Below, piece after piece: positions 55,497 through 64,000 of a stretch of DNA of 64,000 bases. The stretch comes from Marinobacter sp. F3R08 (GTDB lineage Bacteria; Pseudomonadota; Gammaproteobacteria; Pseudomonadales; Oleiphilaceae): positions 1-64,000 of the forward strand of contig NZ_JAHKPI010000025.1 in NCBI RefSeq assembly GCF_018860425.1. Reading direction: 5' to 3'. The notes below the pieces were generated by a model. It searched no databases. It worked only from the letters and a program-made list of their open reading frames with translations, and was not told where the DNA came from. Each line of letters opens with the position of its first letter. Positions within the stretch are counted from its first letter, which is position 1. A program made the position numbers and the translations under genes.

Positions 55497-57200
55497 ATGG
55501 CCAGCGTACCTGCAGAAACCAACGCCTCAAATATGCCGGTGTCCCGGGAGGGAGACGCGTCAGAAAGTCGCAGCGACCTGTTCCTGGGATTCAACCGGTT
55601 GAACCTGTTGCGCCAGATAGGCTTGATGGTGGGGCTTGCCGCCAGCGTGGCGTTGGGGCTGGCGGTTGTGCTCTGGGCCCAGGAACCGAACTACCAACCG
55701 GTTGTTGGCGATCTGTCCTCCTACAACCCGCAGGACGTTACCAGCATTCTCGATAGCAACGGCATCGACTACAAGATGGATCCGCGCACCGGTGCGCTTC
55801 TCGTTCCCTCTGATCAGGTTTACAACGCACGCCTGAAACTGGCAGCTGAAGGTGTTACGGACCAGAAAACAATGGGTTACGAGTTGCTGGATCAGGAGCG
55901 TGGTCTCGGTACGTCGCAGTTCATGGAAACCGTCTCATACCGTCGTGGGCTGGAGGGCGAGTTGGCGCGCACTGTTGCCAGTATGCGCGGTGTCCGGAAC
56001 GCCAGGGTGCATCTGGCGATTCCCGAGCGTTCCGTGTTCGTGCGCGATGCGCGCGATCCGTCGGCTTCGGTTTTTCTCGAAGTCTTTGCTGGCCGCCGGC
56101 CGGAACAGGAACAGATCAATGCCATTGTTAATCTCGTGGCCGGCAGTGTTCCCATGATGAGCAAAGAACACGTGACGGTTGTTGATCAGAACGGCAATCT
56201 TCTGACCGGCAAGGAGAGCCAGAGCAACGCTGATCAGATGGCGGATCAGTATGAATATACCGACAAAGTCGAGGAGCGTCTGACCCGCCGGGTAGCTTCC
56301 CTGATCGGGCCGATCGTCGGGGATGGCCGGTATCGGGCAGAGGTGTCGGCGGATCTCGATTTCTCATCGGTGGAGCAGGCGGAGGAACTGTTCAACCCAG
56401 AACAACAGGCGGTGCGCAGTGAGCGCGAACTTACCGAACAGCGTGCTGCAGGTGCATTGGGGGGTATTCCTGGAGCGCTTGCGAATCAGCCTCCGGCCAA
56501 TGCAACGGTGCCTGAGCAGGCGGCTGGTACCGACGGTGAGGAGGCCGCTCCGGCGCCGGTCAATGTACGTCGTGAATCCACGCGAAACTATGAGATGGAT
56601 CGCACGGTCAGTTACCGACGTCAGGAGTTGGGTCGGGTCAAGCGGGTGACTGTCGCCCTGGCGGTAGATGATATGAAAGTGGTGGATCCCCAGACCGGCG
56701 AAGTCAGCTATGAGCCATGGCCGGAACAGGAGTTGCAACGTCTGAGCATGCTGGTGCGAGACGCAGTGGGCTATTCTGCCGTCCGGGGTGACAGTGTTAC
56801 GGTAATGAATACAGCCTTTGCGCCGGAAGAAACCGTTGAATTTGAGGCCCCGGCTTTCTGGGAACAACCCTGGTTCTGGGACCTGATGAAACAAGTACTG
56901 GCAGGCCTGGTTATTCTTGTACTGGTGCTCGGTCTGCTGCGCCCGACACTGAAGAGCCTGTCTGGCGGGGGGCAGCGTGAACGCGATCTGGATTCCGCCA
57001 GTGGCGGCGGATACGGCGACCTGGACGGCATTGAGGGTGGCGATGAATTGCGCAAGGCCATGTCCACCCAGGACGATCTGCTTTTGCCGGGTGCTACGGA
57101 CGGTTATGATAGGCAGCTGAATGCATTGAAAGGGCTGATTGCCGAAGACCCGGCGCGGGTCTCACAGGTAATGCGCCAGTGGGTGAATGTCGATGATTGA
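55497..57200 (+). CDS. fliF: flagellar MS-ring protein FliF
   Basis: Inner-membrane ring protein of 567 residues. Membrane helices lie at about 40-63 and 463-483. The periplasmic YscJ/FliF domains include TSILDSNGIDYKMDP, GLGTSQFMETVSYRRGLEGE and RVHLAIPERSVFVRD. The cytoplasmic C-terminus (ITALKGLI-like, here LNALKGLIAEDPARVSQVMRQWV) binds FliG. It overlaps fliG by 14 bases. Confidence 0.98.
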   Translation: MASVPAETNASNMPVSREGDASESRSDLFLGFNRLNLLRQIGLMVGLAASVALGLAVVLWAQEPNYQPVVGDLSSYNPQDVTSILDSNGIDYKMDPRTGALLVPSDQVYNARLKLAAEGVTDQKTMGYELLDQERGLGTSQFMETVSYRRGLEGELARTVASMRGVRNARVHLAIPERSVFVRDARDPSASVFLEVFAGRRPEQEQINAIVNLVAGSVPMMSKEHVTVVDQNGNLLTGKESQSNADQMADQYEYTDKVEERLTRRVASLIGPIVGDGRYRAEVSADLDFSSVEQAEELFNPEQQAVRSERELTEQRAAGALGGIPGALANQPPANATVPEQAAGTDGEEAAPAPVNVRRESTRNYEMDRTVSYRRQELGRVKRVTVALAVDDMKVVDPQTGEVSYEPWPEQELQRLSMLVRDAVGYSAVRGDSVTVMNTAFAPEETVEFEAPAFWEQPWFWDLMKQVLAGLVILVLVLGLLRPTLKSLSGGGQRERDLDSASGGGYGDLDGIEGGDELRKAMSTQDDLLLPGATDGYDRQLNALKGLIAEDPARVSQVMRQWVNVDD

Positions 57201-58236
57201 GCAAGGCAATCAACAGCGTGGCAGCGAGCCGGCGAAACCACAGCGGAAAATCCCGCGCGTGGAACAGGCTGCGATTCTGCTGATGTCGCTGGGTGAGGCT
57301 GATGCCGCTGAAATCCTTAAACACATGGGCCCCAAGGAGGTTCAGCGTGTAGGCATGGCCATGGCCCAGATGAAGGATGTCAGTAAGGACGAAGTGACGT
57401 ATGTGATGAATCAGTTTGTCGATGCCGTTGGCGGCCAGACTGGTCTGGGTGTGGGCAACGATGAATACATCCGGACGATGCTGACCCAGGCTCTCGGGGA
57501 TGACAAGGCGTCCAGCCTGATCGACCGAATCCTGATTGGTGGCAATACCACAGGTCTGGATACGCTCAAATGGATGGAGCCCAGGGCCGTGGGCGACATC
57601 ATTCGCTACGAGCACCCGCAGATCCAGGCCATCGTTATTTCCTATCTGGATCCGGATCAGGCCGCAGAAATTCTTGCCACCCTTGATGAGAAGGTCCGCC
57701 TTGATGTGATGATGCGGGTGGCATCGCTGGAGAGTATTCAGCCCCAGGCGTTGCAGGAGCTGAACGATATTCTGGAAAAACAATTCTCCGGTGGCGCTGC
57801 TTCGCAGACCAGCCGGATCGGCGGCGTCAAGCGTGCAGCGGATATCATGAACTTCATGGACCGCAGCGTGGAAGGCAATCTGATGGACTCCATCAAGGAT
57901 ATGGATCCGGATCTGGCAAGTACCATCGAGGACCTCATGTTCGTATTCGACAATCTCAAGGAGGTCGACGATCGGGGTATCCAGGCTTTGTTACGGGAAG
58001 TCTCCTCCGAAGTTCTTGTGGTTGCTCTCAAAGGCTCGGATGACGAAGTTAAGGAAAAGATCTTCAAGAACATGTCCAAGCGTGCTGCGGAACTGCTGCA
58101 GGATGACCTTGAGGCCAAGGGGCCGGTCAAGGTCAGTGAAGTGGAATCTGCCCAGAAAGACATTATTACCATCGCACGCCGTATGGCCGAGGCCGGTGAA
58201 ATCTCCCTTGGCGGCGCCGGCGAAGAAATGATGTGA
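57187..58236 (+). CDS. fliG: flagellar motor switch protein FliG
   Basis: C-ring protein of 349 residues that turns ion flow into torque. Visible are the N-terminal AAILLMSLGEADAAEILKHMGPKEVQRVG (split), the middle EHPQ motif in YEHPQIQAIV, and the C-terminal torque helix FVFDNLKEVDDRGIQALLREV with charged residues. The ATG at 57187 overlaps the fliF end. The next frame begins at the stop. Confidence 0.98.
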   Translation: MSMIEQGNQQRGSEPAKPQRKIPRVEQAAILLMSLGEADAAEILKHMGPKEVQRVGMAMAQMKDVSKDEVTYVMNQFVDAVGGQTGLGVGNDEYIRTMLTQALGDDKASSLIDRILIGGNTTGLDTLKWMEPRAVGDIIRYEHPQIQAIVISYLDPDQAAEILATLDEKVRLDVMMRVASLESIQPQALQELNDILEKQFSGGAASQTSRIGGVKRAADIMNFMDRSVEGNLMDSIKDMDPDLASTIEDLMFVFDNLKEVDDRGIQALLREVSSEVLVVALKGSDDEVKEKIFKNMSKRAAELLQDDLEAKGPVKVSEVESAQKDIITIARRMAEAGEISLGGAGEEMM

Positions 58237-59129
58237 TGAAAGATTCCACCCGAGAGGTCAACCGCATACCCAAGGAGCAGCTGACCGCCTACGAGCGCTG
58301 GGAGCTCCCGTTGCTGGACGCTCGTGGCAACGAAGTCGCCCGGGAGGAAGAGCGGGAGGTCCGGCCTCTGACCGCTGCCGACATTGACGAGATTCGCCAG
58401 GCTGCCCGAGAAGACGGTTTGAAAGAGGGGCGTGATCAGGGTTACGAGGACGGCCTGAAACTTGGCAAAGAAGAAGGGCATCGGGAAGGCTTGGAAAAAG
58501 GTCTGGCCGAGGGCAGGGAAGAGGGAAAAAATCAGGGCTACGACGACACCCGCAAGGAAATTGACACCAAACTCGACCGTCTCGAACACCTGTTGGGCGA
58601 ACTGTTACTGCCTATCCGGAGCCATGAGGACGAACTTGAAACCTCGTTGGTCAACCTGACAACGGTACTTGCACGGGCGGTCGTTTACCGGGAACTGACC
58701 ATCGACTCTTCACAGATACGCGATGTGGTTCGCCGAGCTATAGAGGCTCTGCCGTCCACTGCCGAGAATGTCCGGATTCACATTCATCCGGAGGATTGCG
58801 AGATGGTCCGAGAGGTTGCCGCTCGTCTGGAAGTATCTGCCTCCGTGATTGAGGATGCCGGTATTTTACCCGGTGGGTGCACGGTGGAAACGCGTCACAG
58901 CCTGGTTGATTTTACCGTCGAGAAACGCTTCCAGAGAGCGGTCCAGAGCATGCTGGACCAGCAGATGAATGACAGTCAGGGTGGCGAAAGCGAGGAACTG
59001 GACTCCATGATGGATGACCTGACCGGCTTCCATCGTGATGTACTGGATTCGCAGGACACTGAAGACGACGCCGGCGATCAGACGCCGGCTCAAAACGAGG
59101 GTGATGGCGATGACCTCACGCCTCGCTGA
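58236..59129 (+). CDS. fliH: flagellar assembly protein FliH
   Basis: Regulator of the FliI export ATPase, 297 residues. The N-terminal charged region leads to the hallmark GxxxG-type repeats ([18 protein letters not shown] and continuing, about residues 65-105). A coiled coil and the conserved C-terminal domain follow ([13 protein letters not shown] ... [18 protein letters not shown] split). The ATG at 58236 overlaps the fliG stop as TGATG. The tail past 250 is acidic and overlaps the fliI start by 20 bases. Confidence 0.95.
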   Translation: MKDSTREVNRIPKEQLTAYERWELPLLDARGNEVAREEEREVRPLTAADIDEIRQAAREDGLKEGRDQGYEDGLKLGKEEGHREGLEKGLAEGREEGKNQGYDDTRKEIDTKLDRLEHLLGELLLPIRSHEDELETSLVNLTTVLARAVVYRELTIDSSQIRDVVRRAIEALPSTAENVRIHIHPEDCEMVREVAARLEVSASVIEDAGILPGGCTVETRHSLVDFTVEKRFQRAVQSMLDQQMNDSQGGESEELDSMMDDLTGFHRDVLDSQDTEDDAGDQTPAQNEGDGDDLTPR

Positions 59130-60507
59130 TCGCCTCAATCGATTTCAGAAATTTTCGGAAAACGAACTTGAACCTGAGCTTTCCGGGCGACTGACCCGCA
59201 TGGTGGGCCTGACCCTGGAATGTGTTGGCTGCCCTATGGTCGTTGGCGACCGCTGCGTCATTTTTGGCCAGAACACCGGCAACGTTGAAGCGGAAGTGGT
59301 GGGTTTTGAGGACGACAGGGTTTACCTGATGCCCCTGACGGCGATAGAAGGCCTCAAGCCCGGGGCCAGGGTCGTTCCCCTGTCTGCGGCCAGCCGTGTT
59401 CCGGTGGGTTCCCAGTTGCTTGGGCGGGTGGTGGATGGCAGCGGTGAGCCGCTGGATGGAAAAGGCCCTCTGCAGGCTGAAGCCCGGGTTTCTCTCACCG
59501 GGGATATCATCAACCCGTTGAATCGTGCGCCCGTGCGCCAGTCCATGGACGTTGGCATTCGGGCGATCAACTCTCTGTTGACCGTGGGTCAGGGCCAGCG
59601 TCTCGGGTTGTTTGCCGGCAGCGGCGTGGGTAAGAGTATGTTGTTGGGCATGATGACCCGCTTTACCGATGCCGATATCACCGTTGTAGGTCTGATTGGC
59701 GAACGAGGGCGCGAGGTCAAAGAATTCATTGAAGATATTCTGGGTGAGGAAGGTCTTTCCCGCTCAGTGGTGGTTGCAGCGCCTGCCGATGATTCGCCAC
59801 TGATGCGGTTGCGCGCGGCCATGCTGACCACCCGTATTGCCGAGTATTATCGGGATCAGGGCAAGCGTGTGCTTCTGTTGATGGATTCCCTGACCCGTTA
59901 TGCTCAGGCCCAGCGGGAAATCGCTCTGGCGGTCGGAGAACCACCGGCCACCAAAGGCTATCCGCCATCTGTCTTTGCCAAGCTGCCCCAGTTGGTGGAG
60001 CGAACCGGCAACGGTCGGCCCGGAGGTGGTTCGATCACCGCATTCTACACCGTGCTCACAGAAGGTGACGACCAGCAGGATCCGATTGCCGATGCCGCCC
60101 GCGCGATTCTGGACGGCCATATCGTTTTATCACGTCGCCTGGCCGAAGAGGGGCATTATCCTGCCATCGATGTGGAGGCCTCCATCAGCCGGGTGATGCC
60201 GCAGGTTACCGAAACCGAACATTTCTCCAGGGCCCAGCGATTCAAGCAGGTGTATTCCCGCTATCAGCAGGCCCGGGACCTGATTTCCGTGGGCGCCTAC
60301 GTCAAGGGTTCCGATCCCGAAACCGACTTTGCCATCGCTCACATCGGGAATATGCGTCAATTCCTGCAACAGGGTCTCAACGAGAGTGCACCGCTGAACG
60401 AGTGCATCGAACAACTTCTCAGCATTGTGCCGGAGCGCCGGTCACCTGAGAGGCGTAAATCCGCAGTGCCCAATCCGGCTGCTGGCGCAGGAGGGAGTAA
60501 CGGGTGA
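59110..60507 (+). CDS. fliI: flagellum-specific ATP synthase FliI
   Basis: Export ATPase of 465 residues, related to F1-beta. Walker [13 protein letters not shown] and Walker [19 protein letters not shown] are clear, with [10 protein letters not shown] between. The ATG at 59110 lies eight bases from GAGGG and starts [12 protein letters not shown]; upstream frames overlap fliH too far. fliJ overlaps its stop. Confidence 0.97.
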   Translation: MTSRLADRLNRFQKFSENELEPELSGRLTRMVGLTLECVGCPMVVGDRCVIFGQNTGNVEAEVVGFEDDRVYLMPLTAIEGLKPGARVVPLSAASRVPVGSQLLGRVVDGSGEPLDGKGPLQAEARVSLTGDIINPLNRAPVRQSMDVGIRAINSLLTVGQGQRLGLFAGSGVGKSMLLGMMTRFTDADITVVGLIGERGREVKEFIEDILGEEGLSRSVVVAAPADDSPLMRLRAAMLTTRIAEYYRDQGKRVLLLMDSLTRYAQAQREIALAVGEPPATKGYPPSVFAKLPQLVERTGNGRPGGGSITAFYTVLTEGDDQQDPIADAARAILDGHIVLSRRLAEEGHYPAIDVEASISRVMPQVTETEHFSRAQRFKQVYSRYQQARDLISVGAYVKGSDPETDFAIAHIGNMRQFLQQGLNESAPLNECIEQLLSIVPERRSPERRKSAVPNPAAGAGGSNG

Positions 60508-60950
60508 TGTTGCGATCCCGCCGTCTGGAAACGGTACTCTCTCTTGAGGAGCGTAAGGAGCAGGAAGCCCTGGAGCGAATGGGAGAGGCACGAAAGCTGG
60601 CCGAACAGCAACGCGAGCAAGTGCAGAACCTGAGTCGCTATCAGCAGGAGTATCGGGACCAGATCCGCAACAGCCAGCAAGGCGTGGTACAGGTGTCTCG
60701 TCTCCAGGCATGGCAGGCCTTTATCAGTCAACTGGATCAGGTCATCCGGCAACAGCAGAACCAGTTGCAGAAGGCTGAAGAGGTCTTTGAGGCTCGCAAG
60801 CAGGAATGGCAACGGGCCTGGGAACGACGGCGAGGCATGGAGAAGTACATAGAAACCTGCCGGCAACAGGAGCGAAAAGAGCAGGATCTTCGGGAACAAA
60901 AGCTTTCGGACGAAGCAGCCGGGCGCTCCTTCGGTCGTCGTCGGCGCTGA
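60507..60950 (+). CDS. fliJ: flagellar export protein FliJ
   Basis: Antiparallel coiled-coil chaperone of the export apparatus, 147 residues. The sequence is almost wholly charged and helical, opening [26 protein letters not shown], with the central QVSRLQAWQAFISQLDQVIRQQ typical of FliJ. It ends in basic residues. The ATG overlaps the fliI stop (TGATG), with a GGAGGG site upstream. Confidence 0.93.
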   Translation: MLRSRRLETVLSLEERKEQEALERMGEARKLAEQQREQVQNLSRYQQEYRDQIRNSQQGVVQVSRLQAWQAFISQLDQVIRQQQNQLQKAEEVFEARKQEWQRAWERRRGMEKYIETCRQQERKEQDLREQKLSDEAAGRSFGRRRR

Positions 60951-61059
60951 AACTTGTCACGTATCAACCGAATACCAGTGCAAAATCAGGCCATTCGGCT
61001 ATTCTTACCCGAACAGGAACTGGTTGAATACTGCTATTGATACCTTGGGAGGTTTCCGG

Positions 61060-61365
61060 ATGCCGATCCAGACTCGCTGCGATGATGACGGCCAGACCCT
61101 GGTGATCAGGATCGAGGGGCGTTTCGATTTCAGTACTCACCAGGCGTTTCGGGACGCCTATGAGCACAATGATCCCGACATACGCAACTACACTGTAGAT
61201 CTGTCCGACACAACCTATCTCGACAGCTCAGCTCTGGGCATGTTGTTGTTGCTGAGGGATTACGCCGGTGGGGACAGCGCTCGTATTGTGATTGAAAACT
61301 GCAATAATGATGTCCGGCGTATTCTTTCCATCTCTAATTTCGAGCAACTCTTCAACATCCGCTGA
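61060..61365 (+). CDS. hsbA: STAS-domain anti-anti-sigma factor (HsbA-like)
   Basis: Phosphorylatable STAS protein of 101 residues. The serine site is S56 in TYLDSSALGMLLLLRD, the same position as in P. aeruginosa HsbA. HsbA binds the anti-sigma factor FlgM or the cyclase HsbD depending on phosphorylation, linking motility and attachment. I use the ATG at 61060 because GGGAGG lies eight bases upstream. It is followed by the HsbR-like and HptB-like genes. Confidence 0.87.
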   Translation: MPIQTRCDDDGQTLVIRIEGRFDFSTHQAFRDAYEHNDPDIRNYTVDLSDTTYLDSSALGMLLLLRDYAGGDSARIVIENCNNDVRRILSISNFEQLFNIR

Positions 61366-61390
61366 TGCCTGGTGGATGACCGGAGTTCTC

Positions 61391-63148
61391 ATGGATGATT
61401 CCACAGCAAGCTACAACGGCCCCCTCAGAATACTCATTGCTGACGACTCGGACAGCGATCGCCTGATTCTTAAAACACTCCTGACGCGTCTGGGACATGA
61501 GGTCCTTGATGTAGCCAACGGACTGGATGCGGTCTCGACATTCCAGCGCGAGGCGCCGGATCTCGTGCTGTTGGATGCCCTCATGCCGATAATGGATGGC
61601 ATGGAGGCCGCGCGGCAGATCAGACTTCTGGCTGGCGAGCGACTGGTTCCTCTGATTTTCCTGACATCTCTGTCTGAAGCCGGGGCTCTGGCTCATTGCC
61701 TGGACGCTGGCGGTGATGACTTTCTGGGCAAGCCCTATAACCGGATCATCATCGAAGCGAAGATCAAGGCGTTTAACCGGATGCGATTGATGCATCAGGC
61801 GCTCTCGGATCAACGGGATCTGATTCGTGAGCGGAATCGGCAGCTGACTGAAGAGCAGGAGATCGCCAAACGGGTATTCGATAACGTGGCTCACTCCGGC
61901 TGCCTCGATGCCAGCAACATCCGTTATCACGCCTCGCCCCAATCCATCTTCAATGGTGATGTGTTATTTGCCTCTCCGCGGCCAGCAGGCGGAATGCTCG
62001 TCTTTGTGGGGGATTTCACCGGTCACGGTCTGCCGGCCGCCATTGGAGCCATGCCGATTGCGGAGATCTTCTACGGCATGGTCAACAAGGGCTTTAATGG
62101 CCAGGACGTGTTGCGGGAGATCAACCAGAAACTCAAGCGGATTCTTCCCACAGGTATGTTCTGTTGCGGCGCCATGATCGAGGCGGATTTCAAGCTTAAT
62201 CAGATACAGATATGGAACGGGGGACTGCCCGATGGCTGGCTGATACGGCCGTCGGGGGCGCATCTGGCGTTGCCGTCACGGCACTTGCCGCTCGGTATTC
62301 TCTCGCCTGATCAGTTCAACGCGGAGCTGGAGAGGGTTGTTGCCGGTCCGGGTGACCGGGTGCTTATGATGACCGATGGTTTTCTGGAATCGGCCGACCG
62401 TGATGGACGTGTCTTTGGCGAAAAGGGTGTGATGGAAACGCTCGACCAGCTGGGTGCCGATGACCATCCGTTTGATGCCATGATGTCCGCCATTCATCAA
62501 CTGACCGGCAATCCTGAAGATGGCGACGACCTGACTCTCTTCTGCCTGGAAATGGCCGCGGAGGGCGGCTTGGCGACGTTGCCGGACCGAGTTGAGCCTT
62601 CTGCTCTGGCAGGCCCTGCTGAGTGGCGCTGCACCTATGAAATCCGGGGCCAGACGCTCGGAGAGTTCAGTCCTCTGCCTTTGCTTCTTCACATTTGCAT
62701 GGAAGTGCCGGGCCTTCGCCGCAAGAGCGGTGAAATCTATACCTTGCTGGCCGAATTGTATAATAACGCACTGGAACACGGCATTCTGGCGTTGCCATCG
62801 GAGTGGAAGCATTCGCCGGAAGGCTTTGGCCGGTACTATCAGGAACGCAACCGGCGGCTGCTCGATGTAGAAGGGCATTACATTCGGTTTACACTGCAGC
62901 ATTCCCTTAAGCCAGAGGGCGGCCGGCTTTGTGTGGTTTGCGAGGACAGTGGCCCGGGCTTTGACTTCCAGAGCTATCTCAGTACCGCGCCCGATAGTGC
63001 TGCGGCATCGAACAGGCGATACGCCGGGCGAGGACTCGGACTCTTGAGCCGGCTGGCTGAGACAATCAGGTTTCATGGGCAGGGCAATCATGTTGAAATT
63101 GTCTATAAATGGCAGCTCGCCCGTACAGCGGAGAAACGTGATGACTGA
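61391..63148 (+). CDS. hsbR: response regulator with PP2C phosphatase and kinase domains (HsbR-like)
   Basis: Three-domain switch protein of 585 residues. The receiver (1-125) has D18-D19, phospho-acceptor D62 (LLDALMPIMDG) and the GKPYN lysine. A helical linker leads to a SpoIIE-type PP2C phosphatase (about 165-395): FVGDFTGHGLPAA, MMTDGFLES, GDDLTLF. The C-terminal HATPase/RsbW-like kinase (about 430-580) has AELYNNALEHG, CEDSGPGFD and GRGLGLLSRL. In Pseudomonas HsbR phosphorylates and dephosphorylates HsbA under control of HptB. The ATG at 61391 is preceded by GGAG; longer frames overlap hsbA. Confidence 0.88.
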   Translation: MDDSTASYNGPLRILIADDSDSDRLILKTLLTRLGHEVLDVANGLDAVSTFQREAPDLVLLDALMPIMDGMEAARQIRLLAGERLVPLIFLTSLSEAGALAHCLDAGGDDFLGKPYNRIIIEAKIKAFNRMRLMHQALSDQRDLIRERNRQLTEEQEIAKRVFDNVAHSGCLDASNIRYHASPQSIFNGDVLFASPRPAGGMLVFVGDFTGHGLPAAIGAMPIAEIFYGMVNKGFNGQDVLREINQKLKRILPTGMFCCGAMIEADFKLNQIQIWNGGLPDGWLIRPSGAHLALPSRHLPLGILSPDQFNAELERVVAGPGDRVLMMTDGFLESADRDGRVFGEKGVMETLDQLGADDHPFDAMMSAIHQLTGNPEDGDDLTLFCLEMAAEGGLATLPDRVEPSALAGPAEWRCTYEIRGQTLGEFSPLPLLLHICMEVPGLRRKSGEIYTLLAELYNNALEHGILALPSEWKHSPEGFGRYYQERNRRLLDVEGHYIRFTLQHSLKPEGGRLCVVCEDSGPGFDFQSYLSTAPDSAAASNRRYAGRGLGLLSRLAETIRFHGQGNHVEIVYKWQLARTAEKRDD

Positions 63149-63485
63149 TAAACCCCATTTGGACGAGGAAGCATTGGCTGAGCTTCGAGATGTCATGGAG
63201 GACGAATTTGACGTTCTGATACAGACCTATCTTGCCGATTCCAGGGACCGGATACGAAGTCTTCGGGACGCCCTGAAGACTTCGGACAGTGACGCTTTTG
63301 CCAAAACAGCGCACAGCTTCAAGGGCAGTTGCATCAATATAGGCGCTCCCAGGCTTGGTGAACTTTGTCTGAAGGCCGAGATGGCGGGAAAAGGATCTCG
63401 GCTGGAAGAGGCTCCGGGCTTGCTGGATGACATTGATCGGGAATTCCAGGAGGTAATTGAACGCCTGGAGGAATTGCCGGGGTAA
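63141..63485 (+). CDS. hptB: histidine phosphotransfer protein (HptB-like)
   Basis: Hpt protein of 114 residues carrying phosphate from hybrid kinases to HsbR. The phospho-His is H58 in AKTAHSFKGSCINIGA, with the helical LGELCLKAEMAGKG following. The ATG at 63141 overlaps the hsbR stop by eight bases and has a GGAG site. No hybrid kinase is nearby. The placement between fliJ and fliK follows P. putida-type loci. Confidence 0.9.
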   Translation: MTDKPHLDEEALAELRDVMEDEFDVLIQTYLADSRDRIRSLRDALKTSDSDAFAKTAHSFKGSCINIGAPRLGELCLKAEMAGKGSRLEEAPGLLDDIDREFQEVIERLEELPG

Positions 63486-63639
63486 TACGTGTTGCCAGTT
63501 CAGCGCCGCCGCCCCGTAAAGCCTGTATGTTCTGGCATTACAATTGCTTCGTCTTTCGTATTGAGTGGATTAACCGCCCGCACTGGCCTGATCCGGCAAA
63601 GTGAGGGCGACAATGCGAATATAGCGGCAAGAGGTTGCC

Positions 63640-64000
63640 ATGACCCAGATGGTTCTTCCCCAAACCCCCGCGCCCGGGACACAACAAGATCCCGGTCCGT
63701 CCAAATCGGCAAACAGCAAGGATCCGGCTGAAAGAAAAAACGATTTTGAATCTGTCTCCCAGGCGGAGAAGAAACGCTTGGATCGCGAGAAAGCGGACCA
63801 CAACGCTGACGCAAAGTCTGCGGATGAATCCAGGGCTGCCCGGGACGGGTCTTCCGAGACTCAGGCCGAAGCCGGCACCAAGCCAGGCCAGAAAGACGCA
63901 GCGACCCAGGATGCCGAGTCTCCGGAATCCGGTGAACTCGCCGGTGTCAGTGTGGACGTCAATGCAGAGCCAGCCGCGTTGCCACTCACCTTTGCCGAGC
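63640..64000 (+). CDS. fliK: flagellar hook-length control protein FliK, N-terminal part
   Basis: The first 120 codons are in the window; the rest lies beyond the right edge. The product opens MTQMVLPQTPAPGTQQDPG and is hydrophilic, rich in Ala, Asp, Glu, Lys and Ser, like the secreted ruler region of FliK. The conserved C-terminal domain cannot be seen, so the call rests on position (after the fliJ-hsb genes) and composition. A GAGG site precedes the ATG. The 154 bases before it hold no gene and no correctly spaced sigma-54 or sigma-28 site. Confidence 0.78.
   Translation, partial: MTQMVLPQTPAPGTQQDPGPSKSANSKDPAERKNDFESVSQAEKKRLDREKADHNADAKSADESRAARDGSSETQAEAGTKPGQKDAATQDAESPESGELAGVSVDVNAEPAALPLTFAE

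Noticed and set aside
63584..63598. Sigma-54-like sequence before fliK
   Set aside because: TGGCCTGATCCGGCA has the GC one base too close for sigma-54; fliK more likely is read from the upstream operon.

Overview
This window looks like a chromosomal segment of a free-living, motile marine gammaproteobacterium close to Marinobacter (Pseudomonadales/Alteromonadales border). I base this on the Pseudomonas-type flagellar hierarchy (fleQ, fleS, fleR, then fliEFGHIJ), the lexA-sulA pair, purE-purK, tamA-tamB, a gspN-C-D cluster and the overall protein flavour. No taxonomic marker such as 16S rRNA is present, so the genus is an inference. I see no insertion sequences, prophage, CRISPR array or integrase. 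Coding density is very high and almost every gap is under 300 bases.

Layout. 1-5.3 kb: late flagellar genes: a partial flagellin on the minus strand, then fliC, flaG, fliD and fliS on the plus strand, with recognisable sigma-28 and sigma-54 promoters. 5.4-12.9 kb: housekeeping and regulatory genes (argG, an AraC-type regulator, a response regulator with a degenerate GGDEF domain, yajQ, an AmpG-like permease that seems to start at ATT, an alkyltransferase-like DNA protein, an SDR, fxsA). 12.9-15.2 kb: groES-groEL behind a sigma-32 promoter. 15.2-18.9 kb: gspN-gspC-gspD of a type II secretion system. 18.9-23.6 kb, minus strand: an M48 protease, LemA and a membrane EAL protein. 23.8-26.2 kb, minus strand: sodB, purK, purE. 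26.4-28.7 kb: three poorly known genes. 28.8-32.3 kb: tRNA-Val, tRNA-Asp, tRNA-Val, then a divergent fabG4-like/fadI pair, then an initiator tRNA with an odd 1-72 pair. 32.4-36.9 kb, minus strand: an operon of a small PstS-like periplasmic protein, an outer-membrane barrel and a membrane GGDEF-EAL protein. 37.1-38.1 kb: a voltage-sensor-like membrane protein. 38.3-43.8 kb: tamA-tamB. 43.8-46.3 kb, minus strand: amidoligase, class I glutamine amidotransferase and a SIMPL-domain protein. 46.4-50.1 kb: lexA-sulA with an SOS box, two small conserved genes and a DUF1329 protein. 50.1-64.0 kb: fliT-like gene, fleQ, fleS, fleR, fliE-J, an HsbA/HsbR/HptB phosphorelay and the start of fliK.

How the parts fit. 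The flagellar genes at both ends form the usual Pseudomonas cascade. fleQ has a sigma-70-like promoter, fleSR and fliE have sigma-54 sites, and fliC and fliD have sigma-28 sites. In Pseudomonas fliS runs straight into the fliT-like gene and fleQ; here about 45 kb of unrelated genes lie between them. Cyclic-di-GMP signalling recurs: FleQ keeps its LFRS motif, there are two EAL proteins and one pseudo-GGDEF response regulator, and the HsbA/HsbR/HptB module sits inside the flagellar operon. The best candidates for little-described systems are the PBP-barrel-GGDEF/EAL operon (32.4-36.9 kb) and the amidoligase-amidotransferase-SIMPL operon (43.8-46.3 kb).
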